A stretch of DNA of 40,047 nucleotides from Streptomyces sp. E2N166 (GTDB lineage: Bacteria; Actinomycetota; Actinomycetes; Streptomycetales; Streptomycetaceae), in NCBI RefSeq assembly GCF_003671715.1, contig NZ_RAIF01000006.1, positions 421,772-461,818 on the forward strand, written 5' to 3'. Positions 17,497-25,552 of the stretch are shown one piece after another. How positions within the stretch are numbered: the stretch's first letter is position 1; each line of letters starts with the position of its first letter. The translations under genes and the position numbers were made by a program. Below the pieces are notes generated by a model, which was not told where the DNA came from, ran no database searches, and saw only the letters and a list, made by a program, of their open reading frames with translations.

Positions 17497-18597
17497 GTGC
17501 TATTGAGGACGTTCCGTTGGGCCTTCGCCGTCACTGCCCTGGGCCTGGCCGCGGGAGTGCTGTACGAGGGGTGGACCGCCTTCGGCCTCGTGGCCATCCT
17601 CGCCGTGCTGGAGATCTCCCTGTCCTTCGACAACGCGGTGATCAACGCCGGAATCCTGAAGAAGATGAGCGCCTTCTGGCAGAAGATCTTCCTCACCGTC
17701 GGCATCCTGATCGCCGTCTTCGGCATGCGCCTGGTCTTCCCGGTCGTGATCGTGGCGATCAGCGCCCGGCTGAGCCCCTGGTCCGCGGTGCATCTGGCAC
17801 TCACCGACAAGCAGCGCTACCAGGAGCTGGTGACGGACGCCCATCCGTCGATCGCGGCCTTCGGTGGCATGTTCCTCCTGATGATCTTCCTCGACTTCGT
17901 CTTCACGGACCGGGAGATCAAGTGGCTCGGCCCGCTGGAGCGCCCGCTGGCCAAGCTCGGCAGGGTCGACATGCTGTCGGTCTGCATCGCCATGATCGTA
18001 CTGCTCGCGGCGGCGGTCACCGTGGGCGCCCACGCCCATCAGCACGGCGGCACCCACGTCGACAAGACGGAGACGGTCCTCCTCGCCGGGGTCGCCGGTC
18101 TGATCACCTACATGGTCGTCGGCGGTCTCTCCGGTTACTTCGAGGGGAAGCTCCAACGGGAGGAGGAGCGCGAGCACGCGGCCGAGGAAGAGGCCGAACG
18201 CGCCGGCAAGCCCCGCTCGGCCGTCGCCCTCACCGGTAAGGCCGCGTTCTTCATGTTCCTCTACCTGGAGGTCCTGGACGCGTCCTTCTCCTTCGACGGC
18301 GTCATCGGCGCCTTCGCCATCACCAACGACATCGTGCTGATGGCGATCGGCCTGGGCATCGGCGCCATGTACGTCCGGTCGCTGACCGTCTACCTGGTCC
18401 GCCAGGGCACCCTCGACGACTACGTCTACCTGGAGCACGGCGCCCACTACGCCATCGGCGCCCTTGCCGCCGTCCTCCTGGTGACCATCCAGTACGAGAT
18501 CAACGAGATCGTCACCGGCCTCATCGGCGTGGTCCTGATCGGCGCCTCCTTCTGGTCCTCCGTGCGCCGCAACCGCGCACTCGCGGCGTCCTCCTGA
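17497..18597 (+). CDS. DUF475 / TerC-like integral membrane protein
   Basis: A 366-aa polytopic membrane protein with about 9 hydrophobic segments. The signature ILAVLEISLSFDNAVINAGIL appears in the first half, with a mirrored LYLEVLDASFSFDGVIGAFA in the second; acidic Asp and Asn/Glu in the helices are typical of the TerC superfamily. A cytoplasmic charged loop (REEEREHAAEEEAERAG) divides the halves. TerC-like proteins are linked to tellurite resistance and metal (Mn) export; the activity of DUF475 proteins is not established. The GTG at 17497 matches the VLLRTF start usual for relatives; a GTG at 17482 is also possible. It is divergent from furA. A stress-related role fits the neighbourhood but is inference. 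Confidence 0.88.
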   Translation: MLLRTFRWAFAVTALGLAAGVLYEGWTAFGLVAILAVLEISLSFDNAVINAGILKKMSAFWQKIFLTVGILIAVFGMRLVFPVVIVAISARLSPWSAVHLALTDKQRYQELVTDAHPSIAAFGGMFLLMIFLDFVFTDREIKWLGPLERPLAKLGRVDMLSVCIAMIVLLAAAVTVGAHAHQHGGTHVDKTETVLLAGVAGLITYMVVGGLSGYFEGKLQREEEREHAAEEEAERAGKPRSAVALTGKAAFFMFLYLEVLDASFSFDGVIGAFAITNDIVLMAIGLGIGAMYVRSLTVYLVRQGTLDDYVYLEHGAHYAIGALAAVLLVTIQYEINEIVTGLIGVVLIGASFWSSVRRNRALAASS

Positions 18598-18641
18598 CTC
18601 AACGTCCGGCCGGATTCCCGGATCGCCGGACCGAGGAGTCA
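18595..18641 (+). terminator. Hairpin after the DUF475 gene
   Basis: Nested inverted repeat. The outer arms are TGACTC (18595-18600) and GAGTCA (18636-18641); the inner arms are GTCCGGC (18604-18610) and GCCGGAC (18625-18631). It overlaps the stop codon and probably terminates or attenuates transcription into the next gene. Confidence 0.55.
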
Positions 18642-18714
18642 AGGGGCCGAACGGGTGCGCTACATTTTGCAGCGCCTCGACCACGATCTCTCACGCTACG
18701 GAGCCGGCAACCCC

Positions 18715-19137
18715 ATGAGCGACATCGTCAACGGACTCGGCCGTGCCACCGCCTACGGCGGTCTCGGCCTGGTCCTCCTGGTCCTCGGCATCGTCCTGGT
18801 CGACGTGCTGACGCCCGGAAAGCTCGGCCGGCAGATCTGGGAGCAGCGCAACCGCAACGCGGCCATGGTGCTCAGCTCCGCGCTGCTCGGCATCGGCGGC
18901 ATCGTGTTCACGTCCATCTGGACGACGTACGAGGACTTCGGCAAGGGCCTGGTGTCCACCGCGGTGTTCGGGCTGCTGGGCCTCGTGATGATGGCCGTGG
19001 CCTTCCTGGTCGTCGACCTGATCACCCCGGGCCGGCTGGGCGAGACGCTGGTCGAGCCGGAGCCCCACCCCGCGGTGTGGGTGACGGCCTCCTGCAACCT
19101 GGCCGTCTCCGCGGTGATCTCGGCCTCCATCGCTTGA
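18715..19137 (+). CDS. DUF350-type small membrane protein
   Basis: A 140-aa protein with four hydrophobic segments in two repeats: GLVLLVLGIVLVDVLTPGKLG and LVMMAVAFLVVDLITPGRLG share the VD(V/L)(L/I)TPG(K/R)LG motif typical of DUF350. The ATG at 18715 is preferred; a GTG at 18655 in the same frame would add 20 residues without a better ribosome site. Members of this family occur as small multi-pass proteins with unknown activity, sometimes beside stress or secretion genes. It follows the DUF475 gene at 117 bp, beyond a hairpin. It ends with ISASIA and is convergent with the oxygenase gene. Confidence 0.82.
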   Translation: MSDIVNGLGRATAYGGLGLVLLVLGIVLVDVLTPGKLGRQIWEQRNRNAAMVLSSALLGIGGIVFTSIWTTYEDFGKGLVSTAVFGLLGLVMMAVAFLVVDLITPGRLGETLVEPEPHPAVWVTASCNLAVSAVISASIA

Positions 19138-19175
19138 CGCGCCGTTCCTCGGGTCTCACCCGCGCACGCCGAGAG

Positions 19176-20336
19176 TCAGGAGACGGTCGCGGGCGGCGGG
19201 GTCCAGCGGCGGGTACGGGCGGCGGCACCGGAGACGCCGTACTCCTTCCTCAGTTGTTCGGGGACGGCGTAGTGCATGACGCGTCCGCGGGTGAGGGAGG
19301 ACAGTTCGAGGATCGTCGTGAGGTGGCCCAGCCGGTCCAGCGCCCACGCGCCCATGGGTGAGCGGTCCTCGATCGTCTCCAGGACGCCGAGGAGGCGCGG
19401 GGCGGCCTTGACCAAGGTGTCCCAACGGGTGCGGGGTACGTCCAGCCAGTCGGCGCACGTGTCCCCGACGAGGTAGCGGATCAGGGCCGAGACGACCGGA
19501 TCGAAGAGGGTGCCGGGCACCACTTCCTCGTACAGGTCGATCAGCTGCCTCGTCAGATGGGCGCCCTCCTCGGAGGGGCCCATGTGGCGCAGCATGTACA
19601 GGTCGAGGAACTGCCGCCCTTCGTCGAGCGTGGTGGGCACCGCCGCCTGGTCGACGCCGAGGATGGCGCCGACCACCCGCCAGGCGTAGAAGTAGGCGTC
19701 CGCGCCTTCGGCGGACATGTGGATGCCGAGACGATGCAGGCTGTCCAGGACGAGCAGGGAGAAGAACATCTGCCCGCCGATCATGTCCTCCTGGCAGATC
19801 GGTACGCCTAGGGTGTCGGTGTCCCAGCGGTTCTCCCGCTTCAGGTGGTGGCGGATGGCGGCGTGCAACAGGCGTACCTTCTGGGCGGCCGGGACGAAGC
19901 GTCCGCCGGCCTCGAACGCGTCCGGCTGCATGAGGTAGACGGTGAACTGGCCGGTCTCCGCCATCCGCTTGGAGGGGTAGCTCAGCCCGTGGGTGGCCGA
20001 CAGCAGCCTGGCGACGTGCGGGACGACGTAGCAGGCGGGCATCGACGCGAACGACAGGGCGGTGGAGATGTGCACGTTGTTGTCGATGAAGAACAGGCGG
20101 GCCTTCTCCATCTCGGCCCAGTCCACCCAGGCCGGCGGGGCGGCGGTCGCCCGCAGGTACTCCCGGGCCACCCCGGGAAGGCCGTCCGGCAGTTCCTGGC
20201 CGCTGGTGGAGACGTAACGCATCAGGGCGTTGAACTTGCCGACCTCGCCGCGGTCGAAAAGGGCGGCGACGACGGCGTCGGCCAGTTCGTCGCCGCCGCG
20301 GCGCAGGGCGTCCAACGACGTGTCGGTGTAGGTCAT
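19176..20336 (-). CDS. MpaB/Lcp-family (DUF2236) haem oxygenase
   Basis: A 386-aa soluble protein of the DUF2236 fold shared by latex-clearing protein (Lcp, rubber oxygenase) and fungal MpaB, which cleave isoprenoid double bonds. Visible family elements are a conserved Arg/Lys/Thr stretch in SKRMAETGQFTVYLM and the putative haem-ligand His158 in KVRLLHAAIRHHLK, followed by GVPICQEDMIGGQMFFSLLV. No Tat or Sec signal is visible, unlike secreted Lcp, so the substrate should be intracellular. The ATG follows GAGGAG. It is the last gene of a leftward set containing two polyprenyl diphosphate synthases, which points to an isoprenoid substrate (inference). Family call firm, substrate open. Confidence 0.85.
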   Translation of the reverse strand: MTYTDTSLDALRRGGDELADAVVAALFDRGEVGKFNALMRYVSTSGQELPDGLPGVAREYLRATAAPPAWVDWAEMEKARLFFIDNNVHISTALSFASMPACYVVPHVARLLSATHGLSYPSKRMAETGQFTVYLMQPDAFEAGGRFVPAAQKVRLLHAAIRHHLKRENRWDTDTLGVPICQEDMIGGQMFFSLLVLDSLHRLGIHMSAEGADAYFYAWRVVGAILGVDQAAVPTTLDEGRQFLDLYMLRHMGPSEEGAHLTRQLIDLYEEVVPGTLFDPVVSALIRYLVGDTCADWLDVPRTRWDTLVKAAPRLLGVLETIEDRSPMGAWALDRLGHLTTILELSSLTRGRVMHYAVPEQLRKEYGVSGAAARTRRWTPPPATVS

Positions 20337-20371
20337 CGCGGTCTCCTCGTCAGTGGATGCGGTCGGTTGCG

Positions 20372-21445
20372 TCAGTGGACGCGGTCGGTGGCCCGCTGTG
20401 CGAGCTCGCGCAGCGCCCGGCGCGCCTGCGGTGATGTCCCGGCGGCGTCCAGGGCGCGGGTGGCCCGCTCCACGCGGGCGAGGATCATCCGCTCGACCCG
20501 CTGCGGCGCCTCCAGCTCCACCATGAGGTCGCGCACCTCGCGCAGGTGGTTCTCGTCCAGGTCGCTCCGGCCCAGCACATGCCGCAACCGCTCCCGCTGG
20601 GAAGCGTCGGCGGCCTGCCAGGTCTCGGCCAGCAGTGCGGTGGGCCGGTGGGCGCGCAGGTCGTCGAGGCCGGCCTTGCCGGTGCGCTCCGGGTCGCCGA
20701 ACAGGCCGAGCAGGTCGTCACGGAGCTGGAAGGCCTCGCCGAGCGGCAGGCCGTACGCGGAGTACGTGTCCCGCAGCGCGGCGGGGGCGCCGGCGAGCAG
20801 GCCGCCGATGAGCAGGGGGTGCTCGACGGTGTACTTGGCGGTCTTGTACCGGACCACCTTGAGGGAGGTCGCGGTGTCCGGTGCTCCGCCGGTGTGCAGG
20901 ATCTCCAGGCACTCGCCGGCGATGAGTTCGCGGGCGAGCGCGGCCCACAGGTGCCGGGCGCGGGCGAGGTAGGCGGCGGGGAGACCGCTGGTGGTGAAGA
21001 GCTGCGCGGCGAGGGCCATCAGGTGATCGCCCACGAGCATGGCCAGGGACCGGGCGGCCGTGCGGGCCCGGCTGCCGTCCCGGGCCGGGCCCGGGGCCGT
21101 TGTCAGTACGGTTTCCAGCGCGACATGGGCGGTGGGCAGGCCGTGGCGCAGGCCGCTGTCGTCGATGAGGTCGTCGTGGACGATCGCCGCGGCGTGCACC
21201 AGTTCCATGGCGGCCGCCGCCCGTACCAGGGCGTCGCTGTCCGGTTGTCCGGCCGCCCGCCAGCCCCAGTAGCAGAAGGCCGCCCGCAGCCGTTTGCCGT
21301 GCCCGGCCGCGCTCCGCAACTGCCCGGCCACGGGTGCGAGAGCGTCGTCGAGGGCCACGAGGTGGCCGGCCTCCTCGTCGAGGAAGCTCCGCAGGACGCC
21401 GTCGACGCGGGTCTTGAAGGCGGCCGGGTCCCAGGGGTCAGACAT
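20372..21445 (-). CDS. Polyprenyl diphosphate synthase A
   Basis: A trans-isoprenyl diphosphate synthase of 357 aa, condensing isopentenyl diphosphate with an allylic primer. The first Asp-rich motif is HDDLIDD (91-96) and the second is LRDDLLGLFGD (243-251); a KRLR substrate-binding motif is at 51-54. The residue five positions before the first Asp is Ala86, small, which in this family favours longer products. Its start overlaps the stop of the upstream 94-aa gene by 8 bp, so the genes are translationally coupled. It precedes the DUF2236 oxygenase by 35 bp. Both Asp motifs are intact, so it should be active; product length cannot be fixed from sequence. Confidence 0.92.
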   Translation of the reverse strand: MSDPWDPAAFKTRVDGVLRSFLDEEAGHLVALDDALAPVAGQLRSAAGHGKRLRAAFCYWGWRAAGQPDSDALVRAAAAMELVHAAAIVHDDLIDDSGLRHGLPTAHVALETVLTTAPGPARDGSRARTAARSLAMLVGDHLMALAAQLFTTSGLPAAYLARARHLWAALARELIAGECLEILHTGGAPDTATSLKVVRYKTAKYTVEHPLLIGGLLAGAPAALRDTYSAYGLPLGEAFQLRDDLLGLFGDPERTGKAGLDDLRAHRPTALLAETWQAADASQRERLRHVLGRSDLDENHLREVRDLMVELEAPQRVERMILARVERATRALDAAGTSPQARRALRELAQRATDRVH

Positions 21446-21722
21446 CGCCGCCGTCGGCTGCCCGCCGTGCCCGGGCGTGCTGGGCGAGTACCTCCAGGTG
21501 GGCGGGGGGCACGTTCGTGCACCGGTCCAGCGCGAGCCTGCCCCGGGCCTGGAGGTCCCGTTCCGCCTCCCGCACCAGGTCGGTGGTGTCCGAACGGCCG
21601 AGGAGCCCGCGCAGCCCGCCCACCGCCGAGCCGATCGTGCTCACCGCCAGGTGGGCGAGTCCGGCGACCAGCAGCACCGCCTGGTCGTCCGGGCCCGAGC
21701 CCCGTTGCCTCGTGTGCGTCAT
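21438..21722 (-). CDS. Small hypothetical protein in the polyprenyl operon, 94 aa
   Basis: Starts MTHTRQRGSGPDDQAVLLVA after a strong GGGGGAGAAGC ribosome site. It has one moderately hydrophobic helix (about 15-40, VLLVAGLAHLAVSTIGSAVGGL) followed by an amphipathic charged stretch (TTDLVREAERDLQARGRLAL) and ends HARARRAADGGDV. No family recognised. Overlap with the downstream synthase (8 bp) and tight position between two prenyl synthases suggest an accessory role, perhaps membrane association or complex assembly (inference). The open frame extends upstream to 21836, but the inner ATG has the ribosome site. Confidence 0.7.
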   Translation of the reverse strand: MTHTRQRGSGPDDQAVLLVAGLAHLAVSTIGSAVGGLRGLLGRSDTTDLVREAERDLQARGRLALDRCTNVPPAHLEVLAQHARARRAADGGDV

Positions 21723-21750
21723 GCTTCTCCCCCAGGGGGTCGCGTCGTCA

Positions 21751-21778
21751 CGGATGCGCCTGGTCAACGACGCATCCG
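21751..21778 (-). terminator. Hairpin between small genes of the polyprenyl operon
   Basis: CGGATGCG (21751-21758) and CGCATCCG (21771-21778) form an 8-bp stem with a 12-nt loop in the 126-bp gap upstream of the 94-aa gene. It could be an attenuator, a weak terminator or an operator. There is no T-run. Confidence 0.4.
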
Positions 21779-21848
21779 CTCCGAGCATGACCGGACGCAC
21801 GGGGCAGAAGATCCCGAATCCCCCTTCGAGGGACATGGGGAACAGGTG

Positions 21849-21965
21849 TCAGACGGGCCGGTTCAGTCCGCCGACGAGTACGAGGACACCGGACAGAGGC
21901 ACCACAGCCAGGTTCACTGCCAAGGCCCACGTTCGCGGGTTCAACCGGCCCGTTCGACGCTCCAC
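21849..21965 (-). CDS. Putative 38-aa single-pass membrane peptide
   Basis: A short frame overlapping the end of polyprenyl synthase B by 25 bp. From GTG 21965 it reads VERRTGRLNPRT, then a TM helix of about 20 residues (WALAVNLAVVPLSGVLVLVG) and GLNRPV. An alternative start is the TTG within the synthase stop (TTGA), which would couple translation tightly and yield 31 aa. The basic N-terminus plus helix predicts N-in topology. Evidence is composition and context only; no family known. It could be a chance frame, but the clean helix and stop position favour a gene. Confidence 0.45.
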   Translation of the reverse strand: MERRTGRLNPRTWALAVNLAVVPLSGVLVLVGGLNRPV

Positions 21966-23014
21966 CGCGGCAGACTCTCGAAGAAGGCGACCGCCTCCTC
22001 GCGCCACCGCGGACGCCAGCCCTCGGCCACCAGGCGGGCCTGCTCGGCGTGCTCCCGCATGTCCGCCCGCATCCGGTCGGCGACCCCGCGGCGCTCGCCG
22101 ATCTCGCGGACCGCCGCGACGGTCTCCGGCGTGCAGGCGGGGTTGCCCAGCGCCTCCTCGACGACGGCGCGCTCGGCGCCGCTCACGGCGGACAGCAGGC
22201 GGGCGACGGTGTAACTGCGCCTGCCTTCGCGGATGTCGGTGCCGGTCGGCTTGCCCATGGCGGACGCGTCGCCGAACAGATCCAGGTAGTCGTCGCGCAG
22301 CTGCCCGCAGATGCCGACCAGTCGCGCGTAGCGGCGCAGCTCCTTCTCGTGGGCGGCCGGTTGCTCGCCCGCGGCCAGGAGTCCGAGCTGCAGGGGGGCG
22401 AGGACCGAGTAGCGGGCCGACTTGTGGTCGGCCACGTCGTGCAGGACCTCGTCGTCCGGGACCGCGGAAGTGAAGTCGCGCTCCAGGTCGACGATCTGGC
22501 CCACGAACGTGTCCGCCGCGGCCCGGGTCTGCACCTCGACCATGGCCTGACGCACCTCGACCGGCAGCCCCGCGTCCAGGAGCACGCGCAGCGAGAGGGC
22601 GAGCGCGAGGTCGCCCGCGAGTACGGTGAGCCCCAGCGCCGCCCGCGGATGCCGGGGGAACCGCTCCCGGTAGGCGTAGTAGGTCGTGGGCCCGCCCCGG
22701 CGGGTGGCGCTGTCGTCGATGAGGTCGTCGTGCACCAGACCGTGGGTCTGGAGCAGTTCGACGCTCAGCGCGGCGGCGTCCAGCCCTGCGGCCGGCTCGT
22801 CGGTCACCAGCCGCGCGGCCTCGTGGAGCAGTACCACCCGCATCCGCTTGCCGCCGCGCAGGGACAGGTCGCGCAGCAGTTCCAGGCATTCCGGGGTGAA
22901 GCGGCTGAACGACGGCACGTCCAGCGTCGCGCCCAGTGAGTCGAAGTACGCCGCGAAGAGCGTGTTGAACCGACGCTCGTACCGGGCGACACGGTCCAGC
23001 GTTTGCTCGGTCAT
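21941..23014 (-). CDS. Polyprenyl diphosphate synthase B
   Basis: A second trans-isoprenyl diphosphate synthase of 357 aa, clearly divergent from synthase A. Motifs are GGKRMR (54-59), HDDLIDD (96-101) and LRDDYLDLFGD (about 240). The residue five before the first Asp is His91, bulkier than Ala in synthase A, which suggests a shorter product such as C15-C20 (inference from chain-length rules). The ATG at 23014 has AGGAGGG upstream and starts MTEQTLDRVARYERRFNTLF. It heads the leftward set with the membrane peptide, 94-aa protein, synthase A and oxygenase. Two active synthases in one operon may make two lengths or form a heteromer. Confidence 0.92.
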   Translation of the reverse strand: MTEQTLDRVARYERRFNTLFAAYFDSLGATLDVPSFSRFTPECLELLRDLSLRGGKRMRVVLLHEAARLVTDEPAAGLDAAALSVELLQTHGLVHDDLIDDSATRRGGPTTYYAYRERFPRHPRAALGLTVLAGDLALALSLRVLLDAGLPVEVRQAMVEVQTRAAADTFVGQIVDLERDFTSAVPDDEVLHDVADHKSARYSVLAPLQLGLLAAGEQPAAHEKELRRYARLVGICGQLRDDYLDLFGDASAMGKPTGTDIREGRRSYTVARLLSAVSGAERAVVEEALGNPACTPETVAAVREIGERRGVADRMRADMREHAEQARLVAEGWRPRWREEAVAFFESLPRWSVERAG

Positions 23015-23212
23015 GGCGAAGTCCCTCCTGGGGGCCGGGCGGGTGACACGTGAGCAGTGTGTCAGGGCGCGTCCGGCCACGAAGCGGCACGGTCCAGGTC
23101 CAGTGCGCCCGTGCTCGACACTGCTGGACCCCGGCTGCGACGTCGCCGACCGACCGGCGCCCGTCCTCAGCAGCCCTGGCACAGCCGGGTCGTCACCCCC
23201 CGCCCCGCCGCC

Positions 23213-23465
23213 GTGATGCCGCGCGGCACGGTCGCCCACTGGCGGTTCGACACCTCCGGCATGACGACCGCCCCGGACGCCGGCCCGGTCACGGACGGTC
23301 CCGTGGTGCGGGACCTGTCCGGCCACGGCGACGGCCTCACCGTCGGCCGGCTGCACGCCAGTGGCCCGGAGGCGCTCACCTGGTCGCCGGACCACCACCC
23401 CGGGCAGCCGGCGCACACCGGCCTCCGGTCGACGGCGGCAAGGGACCGGACCGCGGGGCCGGGCT
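23213..23465 (+). pseudogene. Fragment of a LamG-like domain gene
   Basis: Reads MPRGTVAHWRFDTSG, VRDLSGHGDGLTVGRL and ALTWSPDHHPGQPAHTGL, a pattern known from LamG/concanavalin-like modules of secreted Streptomyces metallophosphoesterases. At about 23429 one base is missing (LRSTAARD where LRFDGGKG is expected); the neighbouring frame continues DGGKGPDRGAGL before meaning is lost. No signal peptide, start region or catalytic domain is present, so it is a degraded piece of a much larger gene. Frame break seen; family from memory. Confidence 0.5.
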
Positions 23466-23498
23466 GTCCCGACCCCGGGCTGTTCCGACGCGGGGACC

Positions 23499-24386
23499 TC
23501 AGTCGTCCAAGTGCCGCACGAGTGCCTGCGCGACCTCCTGGGCGGCCGGTGCCGCCCACCGCCGGCGGTGCCGGGCCAGCCGCACCGGTGCGTCGGGGAA
23601 GCGCGGCCCGTCGACCCGTACCAGCCGGCCCCGTCGCAGCTCCTCCGCCACGGTGGTCAGCGGCAGCAGTGTCAGCCCCAGCCCCGCCGCCACGCAGTTG
23701 CGCGCCGCGTCCACGCTGCCGAACCGGGTCAGCCTCGGCCGCCCGCCCGGCACGTCGAGCAACCGCCGTGCCAGCGCGTCGCTGTAGGAGCAGCCCTCCT
23801 CCAGGAGGAAGAAGGTCTCCGCCGCCAGTTCCGGCCAGCCCGCCGCGTGCCCCCGGGCGGCGAGGGGGTGCCCGGGAGCGGAGACGAGGACGAGCGGCTC
23901 GCGGCCGACGGGGTCACCCGTCACGTCGGGGAACTCGGTCTCCTCCTCCAGCAGCAGCGCCAGGTCGAGCCGTCCGGACCTCAGTCCTTCGAGGCACTCC
24001 GCGGTCCCGGCCGCGTACAGGTGGACGTCCACCTCGGGGTGGCTCGTCCGCAGGGCGGCGACGACGCCGGGCAGACGGCTCGCGCACAGGGACTCCGGGC
24101 TGCCGACGACCACCCGCCCGGACACGACGCCGGTGTCGTCGCACGCGGCCCGCAACCGCGCCACGGTGTCGAGTACCTCCTCGGCCCGCTCCAGGAGCCG
24201 GTGGCCGGTGTCGGTGAGCAGCGCGCCGGTGGGCAAGCGGTCGAAGAGCCGGACGCCGAGGTCCCGTTCCAGGGTGCGGATGTGCACCGTGACGGTGGAC
24301 TGGGCCAGGTGCAGTTCGGCGGCGGCCGCGGTGAAGCTGCCCGTACGGGCGAGTGTGGTGAAGGTCGTCAGCAGTCGGGTGTCCAC
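23499..24386 (-). CDS. LysR-family transcriptional regulator
   Basis: A 295-aa LTTR. The N-terminal winged HTH (3-62) reads LLTTFTTLARTGSFTAAAAE and LHLAQSTVTVHIRTLERDLG. The substrate-binding domain (about 90-290) includes GRVVVGSPESLCASRLPGVV and GLGLTLLPL. The GTG at 24386 gives the canonical LTTR N-terminus VDTRLLTTF; an upstream start would run into the divergent promoter. It is divergent from the PhzF-like gene 85 bp away and most likely regulates it. A short palindrome at 24421-24432 is a candidate site. The effector is unknown. Confidence 0.92.
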   Translation of the reverse strand: MDTRLLTTFTTLARTGSFTAAAAELHLAQSTVTVHIRTLERDLGVRLFDRLPTGALLTDTGHRLLERAEEVLDTVARLRAACDDTGVVSGRVVVGSPESLCASRLPGVVAALRTSHPEVDVHLYAAGTAECLEGLRSGRLDLALLLEEETEFPDVTGDPVGREPLVLVSAPGHPLAARGHAAGWPELAAETFFLLEEGCSYSDALARRLLDVPGGRPRLTRFGSVDAARNCVAAGLGLTLLPLTTVAEELRRGRLVRVDGPRFPDAPVRLARHRRRWAAPAAQEVAQALVRHLDD

Positions 24387-24420
24387 GCGGGCCAGCCTAT
24401 GCGCTTTGCCGATGGAGAGT

Positions 24421-24432
24421 ATCGAAATCGAT
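24421..24432. promoter_or_regulatory. Candidate LysR operator
   Basis: ATCGA-AA-TCGAT, a 5+5 palindrome in the otherwise GC-rich 85-bp divergent promoter of the LysR and PhzF-like genes. It lies 35 bp from the regulator start. It is shorter than the usual T-N11-A box, hence low confidence. Confidence 0.4.
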
Positions 24433-24471
24433 CGTTGGACACGATGGGGGCCGGGTGGCAGCGTGGGGGTC

Positions 24472-25374
24472 ATGAGCACCGACGTGACGGGAACGAGCGA
24501 CATGACAGACCGTTCCGAGCCTCCGTACGAGACCGAGGTCCTGCGCTACTCCGCCTTCACCCACGACCCGGTGGGCGGGAACCCGGCCGGGGTGGTCCTC
24601 GACGCCTCCGGGCTCGACAGCACGGCGATGCGGGCGATCGCCGCCGAGGTGGGGTACTCCGAGACCGCCTTCGTCACCGGCGGCGACGCGGCGGAACGGC
24701 GTTTCCGGGTCCGCTACTTCAGTCCGCTCGCCGAGGTGGCGTTCTGCGGGCACGCGACGGTCGCGCTGGCAGTCGCCCTCGCCGAGCGGATGGGGCCCGG
24801 CGAGATCGTCCTCGACACACCCGCCGGCGAGATTCCCGTGTCCACCACGGCCGACGACGCCGGCGCGGTGCGGGCCACCCTCACCAGTGTGCCGACGCGT
24901 TCCCGCCCGGCTCTCGCCACGGAGCTGGACTCGACGCTCCGGGCGCTCGGCTGGGCTCCGGACGACCTGGACCCCGCCCTGCCCCCGCACGTGGCGTTCG
25001 GCGGCAACGACCACCTGGTGCTCGCCGTGGCGTCCCGGGCCCGACTGGCCGACCTCGACTACGACTTCGACGGGCTCGCCGAGGTCATGCGGCGGCACGA
25101 CTGGACGACGGTGGACCTGGTGTGGCGAGAGTCGCCGGAACGCTTCCACGCCCGCAACCCCTTCCCCGTCGGCGGTGTCGTGGAGGACCCGGCGACGGGA
25201 GCGGCCGCCGCCGCGTTCGGCGGTTACCTCCGTGAACTGGGCCTGGTGGCCCGGCCCGGCACGATCGCGATCCGCCAGGGCGAGGACATGGGCCGCCCCA
25301 GCGACCTGCTCATCGACGTGAGCCCGCGGGACCCGCGCACACGGGTCACGGGACAGGCGGTGCCCATCCCTTAG
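24472..25374 (+). CDS. PhzF-family isomerase/epimerase-like protein
   Basis: A 300-aa PhzF (diaminopimelate-epimerase fold) protein. The N-terminal half has VLRYSAFTHDPVGGNPAGVV and GYSETAFV with the catalytic Glu64; FSPLAEVAFCGHATVA follows. The second half has the matching DPATGAAAAAFGGYLRELG loop. The founding member isomerises a phenazine precursor; most homologues have unknown small-molecule substrates. The ATG at 24472 has GGGGG upstream; a second ATG at 24502 is possible. No phenazine genes are nearby, so phenazine synthesis is not implied. Likely controlled by the divergent LysR protein. Confidence 0.9.
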   Translation: MSTDVTGTSDMTDRSEPPYETEVLRYSAFTHDPVGGNPAGVVLDASGLDSTAMRAIAAEVGYSETAFVTGGDAAERRFRVRYFSPLAEVAFCGHATVALAVALAERMGPGEIVLDTPAGEIPVSTTADDAGAVRATLTSVPTRSRPALATELDSTLRALGWAPDDLDPALPPHVAFGGNDHLVLAVASRARLADLDYDFDGLAEVMRRHDWTTVDLVWRESPERFHARNPFPVGGVVEDPATGAAAAAFGGYLRELGLVARPGTIAIRQGEDMGRPSDLLIDVSPRDPRTRVTGQAVPIP

Positions 25375-25552
25375 TCGCCCCGGCCGGGAGCAGCGCCTGT
25401 CCCGCCTCGGGGACGGCGTCCCCCGACCGTGCACTGCTGGGCGTGCTCGCCCTCGTGGGGGCCGCCGGGGCCCTGGCCGTCCTGGTGCGCGGGGCCGGAG
25501 GCACGCCGCGGCGAACCGGGACGCTGACGGCCTCGGCTCGGCACAGAGGGGT

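Noticed and set aside
19176..23014. Encapsulin-associated polyprenyl synthase locus
   Set aside because: Some family 2 encapsulins carry polyprenyl synthase cargo, but no shell-protein gene or cargo-type long disordered N-terminus is visible here.
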